Shown: positions 18,630-27,449 of the stretch, piece by piece
Layout: every line of letters begins with the position of its first letter
Position numbering within the stretch: position 1 is the stretch's first letter
Assembly: GCF_900100605.1 (NCBI RefSeq)
Contig: NZ_FNCN01000002.1
Location: 198,091-262,090 of the forward strand
Direction of reading: 5' to 3'
Source: Sinosporangium album
GTDB taxonomy: Bacteria > Actinomycetota > Actinomycetes > Streptosporangiales > Streptosporangiaceae
Length of the DNA stretch: 64,000 bases
Program-made: the position numbers and the translations under genes
The notes under the pieces: model-generated
What the model was told of the DNA's origin: nothing
What the model saw: the letters and a program-made list of their open reading frames with translations, nothing else
The model's database searches: none

Positions 18630-20045
18630 TCAGCGGTTGGGGCGGCGAGTGGGAGCGGCGCGTTCGGCCAAGGCGAGGAGGCTGCGAAAGGGGGTGTGGG
18701 CGGTTGTCGTGATGAGGGAGAACCCCACAGGGTCGCGGTAGGGCCCAGAGGATGAAGCGATACCTACCAGGGTGCTGCTGGTGACGACGGGGCCGCCGCT
18801 GCCGCCGTTGACGATTTGGCAGTTGGTGGTGAGTAGGAGACCTTCGCTGGGGGTGCCGGAGTTGGTTGCTTGAGCATGGCAGCGGTACATGTCGCCGCCG
18901 GAGTAGTGGAGGTCGGCAGGGTAGCCGTAGATATCGACTTCGGCGGTGCCCTTCCAGCGCTGTTTTGTGCGAGGTATGAGGCCGGGGCCTGTGACCTCTT
19001 CGAGAAGTTTGCCCTCCTTGCCTACTTCGACAACTGCGATGTCATACGGGAGGAGTCCGAAGGAGTACGGCTGGGTGCGCCAGCGTTTGGGGACCCAGAG
19101 GCGGACGGCGGGCCAGATGCCCAGCGGGGCTGTGCCGTCACCGGCGCTGTTGTAAGCGGGGATGAAGGCAACGCGCTTGAGCCAATGCCGCTGATTGTCT
19201 CGGTTGGCGAAGACGCAGTGGGCGGCGGTGGCGACAAGGTTCTTGCGTCGAGATCGAATGACGGCGGCTCCGCAGGTGAGATCTTCACCCGTTGTGGGGT
19301 CATGGCTGACGAGCAGCCCTGTCAGGCGCTGTGCGCCGGCGCGGGTGTAGGGACGGGAAACAGGGGCGTAGCCGTAGCGGTCACCACCGGGGGTGAGCAC
19401 TTTGGCAGAGGGGATCGTTCGTAGGGCGGAGGCCGACGGATCGAGCCGGAACGCGACGGCGGGGGTGGCTGGGCTTGAGGCCCCAAACCCGGGAGAGGAG
19501 TGGGCCGCTACGCGGGCGACGCTGGTAGGGGCGATGGGGGGCGTTGCCGTCCCGATGGGGTTCGCGGCGGGCTCTGGAGCATTGGGTGGTTGGATGTCGG
19601 GATTCTGAGCGTTCGGGTTCCCGATCATTCGGGGGGGTGTCGCCCCGATGGAGTCCGTGGCCCGCTCTGGACCGTGGGGTGGTTGGAGAACGGAGTTCTG
19701 GGCGTTGGGGTGCCCGATCACTTTGGGGAGGGAGAGCGTAGCCGGGCCGGTGGGCACCTGGGGGGCATCGGTGTGTTTGGCGAGGCGGGCGGAGATCTCG
19801 AAGAGGTTCGAACGTTCGTCGCCGGTGACGGTGTGCCTCACGGCGCCACCGAACTCGGTAGGGAGAAGCACTGGGTGGTCAGGGCCGGCATGCGTGGCCG
19901 TATGAGCGGCCGGGCTGAAAGGGTCGGGGGTCGGGATGGATGTTGTCTTCAAGTCGGCGATTGTCTGCGGGGGGACTGTTGCCCGAGCAGGATTCGCTGC
20001 GATCAGGGAGGCCATGGCTGTCGTCACTGCTATTGCCCTGTACAC
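18630..20045 (-). CDS. Secreted trypsin-like (V8/glutamyl-endopeptidase-type) serine protease
   Basis: 471 residues. The N-terminal signal peptide is MYRAIAVTTAMASLIAANPA with cleavage near ARA. A Pro-rich linker of roughly 180 residues contains two copies of an IGxPNAQNxxxQPPxxPE repeat. The C-terminal protease domain carries the triad: His in NLVATAAHCVF, Asp in LPYDIAVVEV and Ser in VNGGSGGPVVTSS. Secreted and probably activated by removal of the linker/propeptide (inference). Its start faces the PhoD-like gene across a 153-bp divergent spacer. Confidence 0.88.
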   Translation of the reverse strand: MYRAIAVTTAMASLIAANPARATVPPQTIADLKTTSIPTPDPFSPAAHTATHAGPDHPVLLPTEFGGAVRHTVTGDERSNLFEISARLAKHTDAPQVPTGPATLSLPKVIGHPNAQNSVLQPPHGPERATDSIGATPPRMIGNPNAQNPDIQPPNAPEPAANPIGTATPPIAPTSVARVAAHSSPGFGASSPATPAVAFRLDPSASALRTIPSAKVLTPGGDRYGYAPVSRPYTRAGAQRLTGLLVSHDPTTGEDLTCGAAVIRSRRKNLVATAAHCVFANRDNQRHWLKRVAFIPAYNSAGDGTAPLGIWPAVRLWVPKRWRTQPYSFGLLPYDIAVVEVGKEGKLLEEVTGPGLIPRTKQRWKGTAEVDIYGYPADLHYSGGDMYRCHAQATNSGTPSEGLLLTTNCQIVNGGSGGPVVTSSTLVGIASSSGPYRDPVGFSLITTTAHTPFRSLLALAERAAPTRRPNR

Positions 20046-20198
20046 ACGCCCCCCTTGATCACAATGGCCACGGTGGCGGTTACCCAGAGTGACGTTTCGG
20101 CAAACCGGTTGGTGGCCTGCTGGACCGTGGTGTGATCAGGGTGTTGACGCGGGCGTGACCCAGGTTGGGGCGCGCATGGGATGGATATGGGGTGTCGG

Positions 20199-21782
20199 AT
20201 GTCTGAGCTGGTTGTAGGGCCGATGCTGCGCTACGTGGACTCGGCCAGCGCGTCGATCTGGGTGGAGACCAGTGAGCCGTCCCGCGTCGATGTGCATGCG
20301 GGCGGGACGCGCGGTGAGGCCGAGACGTTCACTGTGCACGGCCATCACTATGCCGTGGTCGATCTGCATGATCTGCCGGCGGGGGCGGTGCCGTACACGG
20401 TGACGCTGAACGGGCAGGAGGTGTGGCCGCCGCCGGGCGGGCGGGCCGGTGTGATCCGCACGATGCCGGAGGCGGGGCCGCGGCGGGTGGTGTTCGGCTC
20501 ATGCCGTACGAGCGTGCCGCACGACGAGGCGCACACGGCGACGCACGGCATCGACATGCTGCGGGCCTACGGCAGGCGCATGGCGGACCAGCCTGTCGAG
20601 GAATGGCCGGATCTGCTTCTGCTGCTCGGCGACCAGGTGTATGCCGACGAGCCGACGGCGGGTGTGCTGGAGTTCATCCGGTCGCGCCGACGGCCTGGCG
20701 AGGAACCGGTGGACGAGGTCGCCGACTTCGAGGAGTATGCGGAGATCTATCGGCAGGCGTGGACTGATCCGGACGTTCGCTGGTTTCTGTCGACCGTGCC
20801 CAGCTCCATGATCTTCGACGATCACGACCTGCGGGACGATTGGAACACCTCCGCCACCTGGCGCGCTGAGATGGCCAAGGTGCCCTGGTGGCCGCGCCGA
20901 GTGGTGGCCGGGCTCGGCGCGTACTGGATCTATCAGCACCTCGGCAACCTCGCTCCCGCCGAACGTGCGAAGGACCAGCTTTATGCGGCACTCACGGCCG
21001 AGCCCGGGGACGGGGCGGCTCTGCTCGACGAATTCGCCAAGCGGGCCGACGAAGAGCCATCGTCCATGCGGTGGAGCTACGCCAGAGACCTCGGACCTCA
21101 TCGGTTGATCATGCTGGACACGCGGGCGGCCCGCAGCCTGACACCCGGCGACCGGCGCATGGTCGACGCGGGGGAGTGGGAATGGTTCGCCGAGCAGGTC
21201 GCCGGAGCCAGGTCGATGGAGAACCTGCTGATCGGCTCCTCGATCCCCGTGCTGCTGCCCGAGGGCATCCACCACGTCGAGAGCTGGAACGAGGCGCTAT
21301 GCGATGGCGCGTGGGGTGCGGCCGCGGCCCGGTTGTCGGAGAGGTTCAGACAGGCGTTCGACCTGGAGCACTGGGCGGGATTCCGCCGCTCCTTCGACGA
21401 ACTGACCCGGATGCTCGCCCGCTGCGGCACCAGAGTGCTCCTGCTGTCGGGCGATGTCCACTACTCCTATCTGGCGCGGCTCCGGGCAGGCTCGGTCTAC
21501 CAGCTCGTCTGCTCGCCGATTCGCAACCCCCTCGGCCGGGTGCTGCGCCTGGCGAACATCGTGGCGGGATTCGGTCTCGCCACGGTCGGTGGTTGGTCGC
21601 TCGCGCGGCTCGCCCGTGTGCCGCGCCCGCCGTACCGGTGGAGGATCGACCATGGGCCGTGGTTCCACAACTCGGTGGCCGTGATCGATCTGCGGGGACG
21701 ACCCGTGGTGACGTGGGAGGGGCCGGGGGAAGGGGAGTCGAGCGGCCTTGTGGCCCTGCATCGAGTGGCCTTGGGGAAGTGA
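20199..21782 (+). CDS. PhoD-like metallophosphoesterase (alkaline phosphatase D family)
   Basis: 527 residues from ATG 20199 (MSELVVGPMLRYVDSASASI). An Ig-like N-terminal domain (about 5-85) precedes the PhoD metallophosphatase domain. Metal motifs are LLLGDQVYADEPT, MIFDDHDLRDDW, LIGSSIPVLLPEG and LLSGDVHYSYLARL. No signal or Tat peptide is seen, so unlike classical PhoD it is probably cytoplasmic. Substrate unknown; phosphodiesterase or phosphatase activity is expected from the family. Confidence 0.88.
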   Translation: MSELVVGPMLRYVDSASASIWVETSEPSRVDVHAGGTRGEAETFTVHGHHYAVVDLHDLPAGAVPYTVTLNGQEVWPPPGGRAGVIRTMPEAGPRRVVFGSCRTSVPHDEAHTATHGIDMLRAYGRRMADQPVEEWPDLLLLLGDQVYADEPTAGVLEFIRSRRRPGEEPVDEVADFEEYAEIYRQAWTDPDVRWFLSTVPSSMIFDDHDLRDDWNTSATWRAEMAKVPWWPRRVVAGLGAYWIYQHLGNLAPAERAKDQLYAALTAEPGDGAALLDEFAKRADEEPSSMRWSYARDLGPHRLIMLDTRAARSLTPGDRRMVDAGEWEWFAEQVAGARSMENLLIGSSIPVLLPEGIHHVESWNEALCDGAWGAAAARLSERFRQAFDLEHWAGFRRSFDELTRMLARCGTRVLLLSGDVHYSYLARLRAGSVYQLVCSPIRNPLGRVLRLANIVAGFGLATVGGWSLARLARVPRPPYRWRIDHGPWFHNSVAVIDLRGRPVVTWEGPGEGESSGLVALHRVALGK

Positions 21783-21871
21783 AGGGCACCAGCCGGAAGG
21801 AGAAAGGGGATCTAGGTCATGGTGGCTGTCGTGCGGGGGGAGGGGGCCGAAGTCGAGGTCCCGGAGGTCCG

Positions 21872-22465
21872 TCAGGTCTTGTGAAGAAGAAGATCGAATG
21901 CCGCGTCGATCGCGGGCTTGAGCTTGTCCGGGTCCGGGCCTGCCGCGGCCCGGGCAGCGCGATAACAGGCCAGGCCCATATGGGCCGCAAGCGCCGCCTC
22001 CAGCGGCGGCGTGCCCTGTGCCTGCAACGCATCGCTTACCACCTCGGTCAGGCGTGTCAGCTTGCGCTCCTTGCGGTCGTACAGCTCCGCGTTGTCAGCG
22101 ATGAGCCGCTCGTGTAACCGGTACCGGTCCAGGTCGGCGGTCACTGCGGCGATTATCGTCTCCACGGCGCGACGCGTATGGTCCAATGCCTCGCGGAACG
22201 TGGGCGCCTTCTGCGGGCGTTCGGAGCGTTCGGCGCCGAGGGCGCGCAGCTGTTCTATGAGGTGCTGTTCCCTCGCGAAAACCACTTCCTGCTTGTCTCT
22301 GAAGTAGCGGAAGAACGTGGTGCGTCCCACCTCGGCGCGATCCGCGATCTCCGCCACCGTCACATCGGCGAAGCCGCGCTCGGTGAACAGGGTGAACGCC
22401 GCGTCGATGATCGCTTCCTGCGCGCGCCGTCTTTTCCGCTCGCGCAGCGGGGCTTCCTGGTCCAT
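21872..22465 (-). CDS. TetR-family transcriptional regulator
   Basis: 197 residues from ATG 22465 (MDQEAPLRERKRRRAQEAII). The HTH is VTVAEIADRAEVGRTTFFRY, followed by FRDKQEVVFAREQHL, typical of TetR regulators. The C-terminal all-helical ligand domain is not assignable to a ligand. Divergent from the SDR gene, with a 15-bp palindrome between them, so it probably represses that gene and itself. Confidence 0.92.
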   Translation of the reverse strand: MDQEAPLRERKRRRAQEAIIDAAFTLFTERGFADVTVAEIADRAEVGRTTFFRYFRDKQEVVFAREQHLIEQLRALGAERSERPQKAPTFREALDHTRRAVETIIAAVTADLDRYRLHERLIADNAELYDRKERKLTRLTEVVSDALQAQGTPPLEAALAAHMGLACYRAARAAAGPDPDKLKPAIDAAFDLLLHKT

Positions 22466-22500
22466 CCCGCCATTGTAGCGTTTATGAACTAGGTCCCTTA

Positions 22501-22515
22501 TGGTACTGAGTACCA
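22501..22515. promoter_or_regulatory. Palindromic operator candidate for the TetR regulator
   Basis: TGGTACTGAGTACCA is a perfect palindrome (6-bp arms, 3-base centre) in the 77-bp spacer between the divergent TetR and SDR genes, beside ATGAACTAGGTCCCTTATGG. Position and symmetry suit a TetR dimer site. Confidence 0.65.
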
Positions 22516-22542
22516 CATGGTTTCGAGTGTCAGAGGTGTGAG

Positions 22543-23496
22543 ATGCGATCGACAGGGAGTCTGCTGATGACCGGGGCGAGCAGGGGCATCGGCCGGATCG
22601 CGGCCGAGAAGATCCTGAACAGTCGTCCAGAGCTGCACCTCGTGCTGATGGTGCGCGGCGCGGGGGGACATGAGCTGGTCGCGGAACTGGCCCGGGCCAC
22701 GGGGAATGCCAACGTCTCCGCGATCCCATGCGACCTCGCTTCCCTGGCCTCGATCAGGGCGGCGGCCGGGGAGGTCGTGGAGAGTCTGCAGTCGGGCGCG
22801 CTGCCTCCACTGCGCGGCTTCGTCGGCAACGCGGGGCTGCAGATGGTCAGTCGCACCCACGTCAGTGCCGACGGCATCGAGCTGACCTTCGCGGTGAACG
22901 TCCTGGCGAACTACCTGCTCGTGCGCCTGCTGTGGGACCAGTTCACCGCTCCCGCGCGGATCGTGCTGACCGGCAGCGACACGCACTTCGGGGACCGCCG
23001 CCACAACAGGGTGATACCCGCGCCGCACTGGGAAGACCCCCGCCTGCTCGCAGCCCCCCGCTACGACGACGCGGCACGGACGACCGCCGTCGGCCGGACG
23101 GCCTACTCCACCAGCAAGCTCGCGGTCATCTACCTGGTCCACGAATTGGCCCGGCGGCTGCCCACCGGGACGGACGTGTATACGTTCGCTCCCGGTTTCG
23201 TGCCCGACACCGGCCTCTTGAGGGACGCGGGCCCGGTGGCCCGGCTCCTGTCGCGCACCGTTCTGCGCGGCTTGGCTCTGACCCCGCTCGCGCACTCCCC
23301 GTCGGCGGCCGGAACCTGGCTCGCCCGCGCGGCCGGCGGCTCGCGCCCCGGCGAGAGCGGCACCTACATCAGCCGCAGCACGAGGGTCGACTCTTCCGCC
23401 GAGTCCTTCGACCGCGACCGCGAGAACGAGCTCTGGCGCACGGCGGCCGAACTGTGCGGTCTGCCCGCCGAACACGACCGCACCGGGCGGCACTGA
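22543..23496 (+). CDS. Short-chain dehydrogenase/reductase (SDR)
   Basis: 317 residues. The NAD(P) motif is LLMTGASRGIGRIAAEKIL, NAG is in GFVGNAGLQMVSR, and the catalytic YxxxK is in TAYSTSKLAVIYLVHELA. The Ser partner is in IVLTGSDTHFGD. The length and the protochlorophyllide-reductase/WWOX-like layout place it among the larger SDRs. Probably induced when the divergent TetR regulator is released by a ligand; substrate unknown. Confidence 0.9.
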   Translation: MRSTGSLLMTGASRGIGRIAAEKILNSRPELHLVLMVRGAGGHELVAELARATGNANVSAIPCDLASLASIRAAAGEVVESLQSGALPPLRGFVGNAGLQMVSRTHVSADGIELTFAVNVLANYLLVRLLWDQFTAPARIVLTGSDTHFGDRRHNRVIPAPHWEDPRLLAAPRYDDAARTTAVGRTAYSTSKLAVIYLVHELARRLPTGTDVYTFAPGFVPDTGLLRDAGPVARLLSRTVLRGLALTPLAHSPSAAGTWLARAAGGSRPGESGTYISRSTRVDSSAESFDRDRENELWRTAAELCGLPAEHDRTGRH

Positions 23497-23559
23497 GGGA
23501 GGGAGACATCGTGATCATTGGCCCGGCCGTCGCCGCTTTTCAGCCTGAAGATCCGACTG

Positions 23560-23664
23560 CTAGGGGGAGCCGGGACGGGCTGCCCCGGCGACGAAGTACA
23601 CGGCCACGAAGAGCACCGGGCCGATCGCGCCACAGGGCAGGAGGAGTTCAGTGGTCAATCTCAT
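23560..23664 (-). pseudogene. DUF998-type membrane protein remnant (34 codons)
   Basis: Minus-strand frame MRLTTELLLPCGAIGPVLFV followed by AVYFVAGAARPGSP and a stop. This resembles the start of DUF998 membrane proteins (LLxCGxxAGPLFVxVFLxEGATRPGY), cut off after the first transmembrane helix. There is no good ribosome-binding site. Probably debris. Confidence 0.45.
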
Positions 23665-23712
23665 GGCCGGTCAGTTCCGGAAGTCGTCTGCGTGGTCGCG
23701 TGCCCATGGAAA

Positions 23713-23755
23713 AGGGTGTACGGCACAAGCCTGGGTGGGCTGTGCCGTACACCCT
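23713..23755 (-). terminator. Terminator hairpin between SDR and rocD
   Basis: Perfect 15-bp stem: AGGGTGTACGGCACA (23713-23727) with TGTGCCGTACACCCT (23741-23755), 23 bases past the rocD stop on the minus strand. It contains the recurrent TGCCGTAC word and could serve both convergent genes. Confidence 0.85.
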
Positions 23756-23777
23756 GGGGTGAACGGGAGGAGTCGGG

Positions 23778-24989
23778 TCAGGCGGACAGTTCCCGCAGGG
23801 CCTCGGCGAGCTGGTCGACGGCCCAGTTGAGGTCGTCCTCGCTGATGACGATCGGCGGTGCGAGGCGGATCGTGGAGCCGTGGGTGTCCTTGGCGAGGAC
23901 ACCTCGTCTCATGAGCGCCTCGCAGACCTGGCGGCCGTTGGCGATCGACGGGTCGATGTCGATGCCGGCCCACAGGCCGCGGCAGCGTACGGCGATGACG
24001 CCGTGGCCGACGAGTTCGGTGAGCCGCCGGCGCAGCGTTTCGCCGAGGCTCTTGGCCCGCGCCTGGTATTCGCCGGTGCCGAGCATCTTGACGACGGCGC
24101 TGCCGACGGCGCAGGCGAGCGGGTTGCCGCCGAATGTGGAGCCGTGCTGGCCGGGCTGGATGACGCCGAGCACGTCGGTGTCGGCGGCGACGGCCGACAC
24201 GGGGACGACGCCGCCGCCGAGGGCCTTGCCCAGGATGTACATGTCCGGGACGACGCCTTCGTGGTCGGTGGCGAAGGTTTCACCGGTCCGGCCGAGGCCG
24301 GATTGGATCTCGTCGGCGATGAACAGCACGTTGCGCTCGCTGCACAGCTGCCGCACCTGGCGCAGGTAGCCGTCCGGCGGCAGCAGTACGCCTGCCTCAC
24401 CCTGGATGGGCTCCAAGAGGACGGCGACGGTGTTCTCGTCGATGGCCTGTGCGATGGCGTCGGCCGAGCCGTACTTCACGACACGGAAGCCCGGCGTGTA
24501 GGGGCCGAAGTTGTCGTGGGCGACCGGGTCGGTGGAGAAGCTGATGATCGTGGTGGTGCGCCCGTGGAAGTTGTCCTCCATCACGATGATGTTGGCCTGG
24601 TCGGGTGCGACCCCCTTGACCTCGTAGCCCCACTTACGGGCGACCTTGATCGCGGTCTCGACTGCCTCGGCGCCCGTGTTCATGGGAAGGATCATGTCTT
24701 TCCCGGTGAGATCTGCAAGACCCGCGCAGAACTCGGCGAACTGGTCGTGGAAGAACGCCCGGCTGGTGAGGGTGAGCCGGTCGAGCTGCTCCCTGGCCGC
24801 GGCGAGGATCTCCTCGTTGCCGTGGCCGAAGTTCAGGGAGGAGTATCCGGCGAGGCAGTCGAGATAACGCTTGCCCTCGACGTCGGTGACCCAGGCGCCG
24901 CGGGCTGTTCGGATCACGACCGGAAGCGGGTGATAGTTGTGGGCGCTGCGGCGCTCACTGAGTTCGATCAGCTTGTCGGTCGTGCTCAT
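23778..24989 (-). CDS. rocD: Ornithine--oxo-acid aminotransferase
   Basis: 403-residue fold-type I PLP aminotransferase. Key segments are YLDCLAGYSSLNFGHGNEEI, NTGAEAVETAIKVARKWGYE, the Asp of FIADEIQSGLGRTG and the PLP Lys in MYILGKALGGGVVPVSA. It converts ornithine plus 2-oxoglutarate to glutamate semialdehyde plus glutamate in arginine catabolism. Downstream of ddaH (66-bp gap) and near an Lrp regulator, a known actinobacterial arrangement. The length is normal. Confidence 0.95.
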   Translation of the reverse strand: MSTTDKLIELSERRSAHNYHPLPVVIRTARGAWVTDVEGKRYLDCLAGYSSLNFGHGNEEILAAAREQLDRLTLTSRAFFHDQFAEFCAGLADLTGKDMILPMNTGAEAVETAIKVARKWGYEVKGVAPDQANIIVMEDNFHGRTTTIISFSTDPVAHDNFGPYTPGFRVVKYGSADAIAQAIDENTVAVLLEPIQGEAGVLLPPDGYLRQVRQLCSERNVLFIADEIQSGLGRTGETFATDHEGVVPDMYILGKALGGGVVPVSAVAADTDVLGVIQPGQHGSTFGGNPLACAVGSAVVKMLGTGEYQARAKSLGETLRRRLTELVGHGVIAVRCRGLWAGIDIDPSIANGRQVCEALMRRGVLAKDTHGSTIRLAPPIVISEDDLNWAVDQLAEALRELSA

Positions 24990-25055
24990 CTCTCGTGTTC
25001 CCCATTCGCTGTCGTGTCGTGCCCGAATGGCCCCATGCTGGGAGCCACCTGGGGA

Positions 25056-25856
25056 TTATTCACGGATCTCCAGGGTGCAGCACTTCGGTCCGCCACCGGC
25101 CTTGAGCAGTTCGGACAGATCCACCGGAACGACCTCGTAACCCCTCCGCTTCAGCTCCAGCGACAGGTCGGCCGCCTGTGCCGAGACCACCACGTTGGTC
25201 CCGTCGCTCACCGCGTTCAGGCCCAGCACCTCGGCGTCCTGCACGGTGGCGATCACCGCGTCGGGGAACAGGTGCCGCAGGACCTCCTGGCTCCCTTGGG
25301 AGAACGCTCCCGGGTAGTAGGCGATATTCCGCCCGTCGAGGGGGAACAGCGCGGTGTCGAGGTGGTAGAAGCGCGGGTCGGTCAGCTTGAGCGTGATGAC
25401 CGGGCGGCCGAGGAACTCCTGGGCCTCGGCGTGGGCGGTCGGGTCGGTGCGGAACCCGGTGCCGGCGAGGATGAAGTCGTCCAGGGTGAGGAAATCGCCT
25501 TCGCCCTCGTTGGTGAACGTGGGTGCCATGCGCTTCTGGTAGCCGTTGGCCTCGAACCACGCGAGGTACGCCGGGCCTTCGGCGGCGCGCTCCTTGTGGG
25601 CGAACTTGGCCCCGTACACGCGCCCGCCCACGACGAGGGCGCCGTTCGCGGCGAACACCATGTCGGGCAGCCCCTCGATCGGGTCGATCAGGCTCACCTT
25701 GTGGCCGAGCTGCTCGTAGGCGGTCTTGAGGCTCTCCCACTGGCTGACCGCGAGGTCACGGTCGGCGCCGGCCCCGGGGTCCATCCAGGGGTTGATCGCG
25801 TATTCCACCGCGAAGTACTCGGGCCGGCACATCAGGTAGTGCCTCTGCTGCGTCAC
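25056..25856 (-). CDS. ddaH: Dimethylargininase (DDAH-type guanidino-modifying hydrolase)
   Basis: 266 residues of the amidinotransferase/DDAH fold: MTQQRHYLMCRPEYFAVEYA, DMVFAANGALV, the catalytic His in FYHLDTALFPLD and the nucleophile Cys in GGGPKCCTLEIRE at the C-terminus. DDAH hydrolyses NG,NG-dimethylarginine to citrulline and dimethylamine. Related enzymes act on other modified arginines, so the true substrate is open. It is upstream of rocD, probably in one unit, with the Lrp gene upstream on the same strand. Confidence 0.9.
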   Translation of the reverse strand: MTQQRHYLMCRPEYFAVEYAINPWMDPGAGADRDLAVSQWESLKTAYEQLGHKVSLIDPIEGLPDMVFAANGALVVGGRVYGAKFAHKERAAEGPAYLAWFEANGYQKRMAPTFTNEGEGDFLTLDDFILAGTGFRTDPTAHAEAQEFLGRPVITLKLTDPRFYHLDTALFPLDGRNIAYYPGAFSQGSQEVLRHLFPDAVIATVQDAEVLGLNAVSDGTNVVVSAQAADLSLELKRRGYEVVPVDLSELLKAGGGPKCCTLEIRE

Positions 25857-25972
25857 GTGTCACTCCATGCGAAAAGAAGCAGGGTCATTGGGGGGACAGC
25901 AGAAGCCTAAGAACCATGTTTCCGCAGGCCAAGAGTGCGGTATTGCGTATCTCCGTCGATCGGTTGCGTGTT

Positions 25973-26446
25973 TCAGGCGATCCGCGGTGATCCGTTGCGC
26001 TCCATCACGAGGGGGGTGTCGAGCAGGCGCGAAAGCACGATAGAACTCTTCGTACGCACCACGAACGCCTCCGAGGCGATGCGCTCGATGACCTGCTCCA
26101 CATGGCGCATGTCGGTCGCCCTGATGTGGAGCAGGGCGTCGGCCTCGCCGGTGACCGTGCAGGCGGAGACGATCTCTGGGTGCCGCGCCACGGCCCGACC
26201 GATCTCGACCGGTGAGGTTTTGCCCCGGCAGTACAGCTCGACATATGCCTCAGTGGTCCATCCGAGGGCCGCGGGTTCGACCCGGGCGGTGAACCCGGTG
26301 ATCGCTCCGGCTTCCCGGAGCCGGTCGACCCGCCGTTTCACGGCGGACGCCGACAGACCCACCTGTTGCCCAATCACTGCATATGTCGTGCGGGCATCCG
26401 CGATGAGTGCCCCGATGATGTCACGGTCCAACCGGTCGAGCTCCAC
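25973..26446 (-). CDS. Lrp/AsnC-family transcriptional regulator
   Basis: 157 residues from GTG 26446 (VELDRLDRDIIGALIADART). The frame stays open to 26500, but family alignment favours this start. The HTH is TYAVIGQQVGLSASAVKRRV, and the C-terminal RAM ligand-binding domain includes VSACTVTGEADALLHIRATD. It probably senses an amino acid such as ornithine or arginine and controls the downstream ddaH-rocD genes (inference from adjacency). Confidence 0.9.
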   Translation of the reverse strand: MELDRLDRDIIGALIADARTTYAVIGQQVGLSASAVKRRVDRLREAGAITGFTARVEPAALGWTTEAYVELYCRGKTSPVEIGRAVARHPEIVSACTVTGEADALLHIRATDMRHVEQVIERIASEAFVVRTKSSIVLSRLLDTPLVMERNGSPRIA

Positions 26447-26590
26447 GGTGACCTGTATACAGCCATCCGCGCTGAAAAGGGCTGAGGGGCCGCGTCCCAA
26501 GGCGCGGCCCCTCGCGACGACCGTGTGCCACGGTGTACGACTGCCGCATAAGGCTGCCGTGTTCGGCTGCCGTGTGCGAGCGATGGGTGT

Positions 26591-26607
26591 GTACGGCGGT
26601 GCCGTAC
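26591..26607 (-). terminator. Short GTACGGC/GCCGTAC hairpin
   Basis: GTACGGC-GGT-GCCGTAC lies two bases after the stop of the minus-strand DUF5941 gene. It belongs to the recurring palindrome family of this window. The stem is short, so terminator function is tentative. Confidence 0.45.
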
Positions 26608-26608
26608 G

Positions 26609-27322
26609 TCAGGCCCTCTCGGCCTCGCCCGTGGCCTGCTCCAGGGCCTCCTCGGGCGACTGCTCCAGGTCCTGGTCGGCGGCGGCCTGGGCCGACGCCT
26701 TGTCCAGCCGGACCCAGCTTGTCACGCTTTCTACGGCGAACAGGACCAACAGGTAGGCGGTGAGCACGACCAGCACGGGGGTCAGCATGTCGAGTGCGGC
26801 GCCCACGCCGATCACGAGCAGCCGTACCTCCCACCCGAGGCCGGCATGGAACACCCACGCGGGCGGCCAGATGCTCTGTCTGGTCCGGTAGACCGTGTCG
26901 TACGTGTGGTAGCCCACCACGTAGATCAGCACGAACAGGAGCCACTTGGGGGCGTCCGCGGTCAGGCCCACGAGCAGGATGACAGTGAACTCCGTGGCCC
27001 TGATCAGCGGCGGCGTCAGCCAGTCGAAGCGGCCGAGGTGGCTGCGCGGCGCTGTGGGCAGCACCAGCACCACCATGATCAGCACGGGGATGAGCAGGGT
27101 GGGTCCGGGTTCGAGCAGGCCGCCGACGGCCACCGCGACGATCGCCAGGAGGGCCGCCATGGTGGCGGGCACCGGGGGGAGTCCCCGTCCCAGCGCGCCG
27201 TTGAGCAGCGTGGCCAGCGGGCCGTCGTCGCGGTAGGCGACCAGGCGCGCGGTCTGGATGCGTAGGCGCTCCTCGGCCGGGTCGGGGATCTGACCGGAGA
27301 CGGCCTGGGGCTGAGTGATCAT
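26609..27322 (-). CDS. DUF5941-type integral membrane protein
   Basis: 237 residues with a charged N-terminus and about five hydrophobic segments, for example MAALLAIVAVAVGGLLEPGP, TLLIPVLIMVVLVLP, FTVILLVGLTADAPKW and MLTPVLVVLTAYLLVLFAVE. YRTRQSIWPPAWVFHAGLGW is the recognisable conserved stretch. The C-terminus is acidic and Glu/Ala-rich. In other actinomycetes this domain is found C-terminal to a CDP-alcohol phosphotransferase (family knowledge); here it is a separate gene 127 bp behind that enzyme, so the two probably work together. Confidence 0.75.
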   Translation of the reverse strand: MITQPQAVSGQIPDPAEERLRIQTARLVAYRDDGPLATLLNGALGRGLPPVPATMAALLAIVAVAVGGLLEPGPTLLIPVLIMVVLVLPTAPRSHLGRFDWLTPPLIRATEFTVILLVGLTADAPKWLLFVLIYVVGYHTYDTVYRTRQSIWPPAWVFHAGLGWEVRLLVIGVGAALDMLTPVLVVLTAYLLVLFAVESVTSWVRLDKASAQAAADQDLEQSPEEALEQATGEAERA

Positions 27323-27449
27323 GCGTACGACCTCTGGGGGCGACCGGAGAGCGAGTGGGAGACCTGCAAGGCGGGTGCAATGCCCACCATGTCATGAAAT
27401 ATGCAAAGGAACACGCGTGATGTACGGCACGGCGCCTGACGAGCGGCTC

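Noticed and set aside
18419-18741. Short frames in the spacer between Gfo/Idh and protease genes, one with a transposase-like EEPWELFQ
   Set aside because: Too short and without enough matching residues to claim an IS remnant.
23880-25910. Plus-strand frame of about 676 codons across rocD and ddaH
   Set aside because: Antisense to two clear enzymes; its residue content is the mirror of their codon bias.
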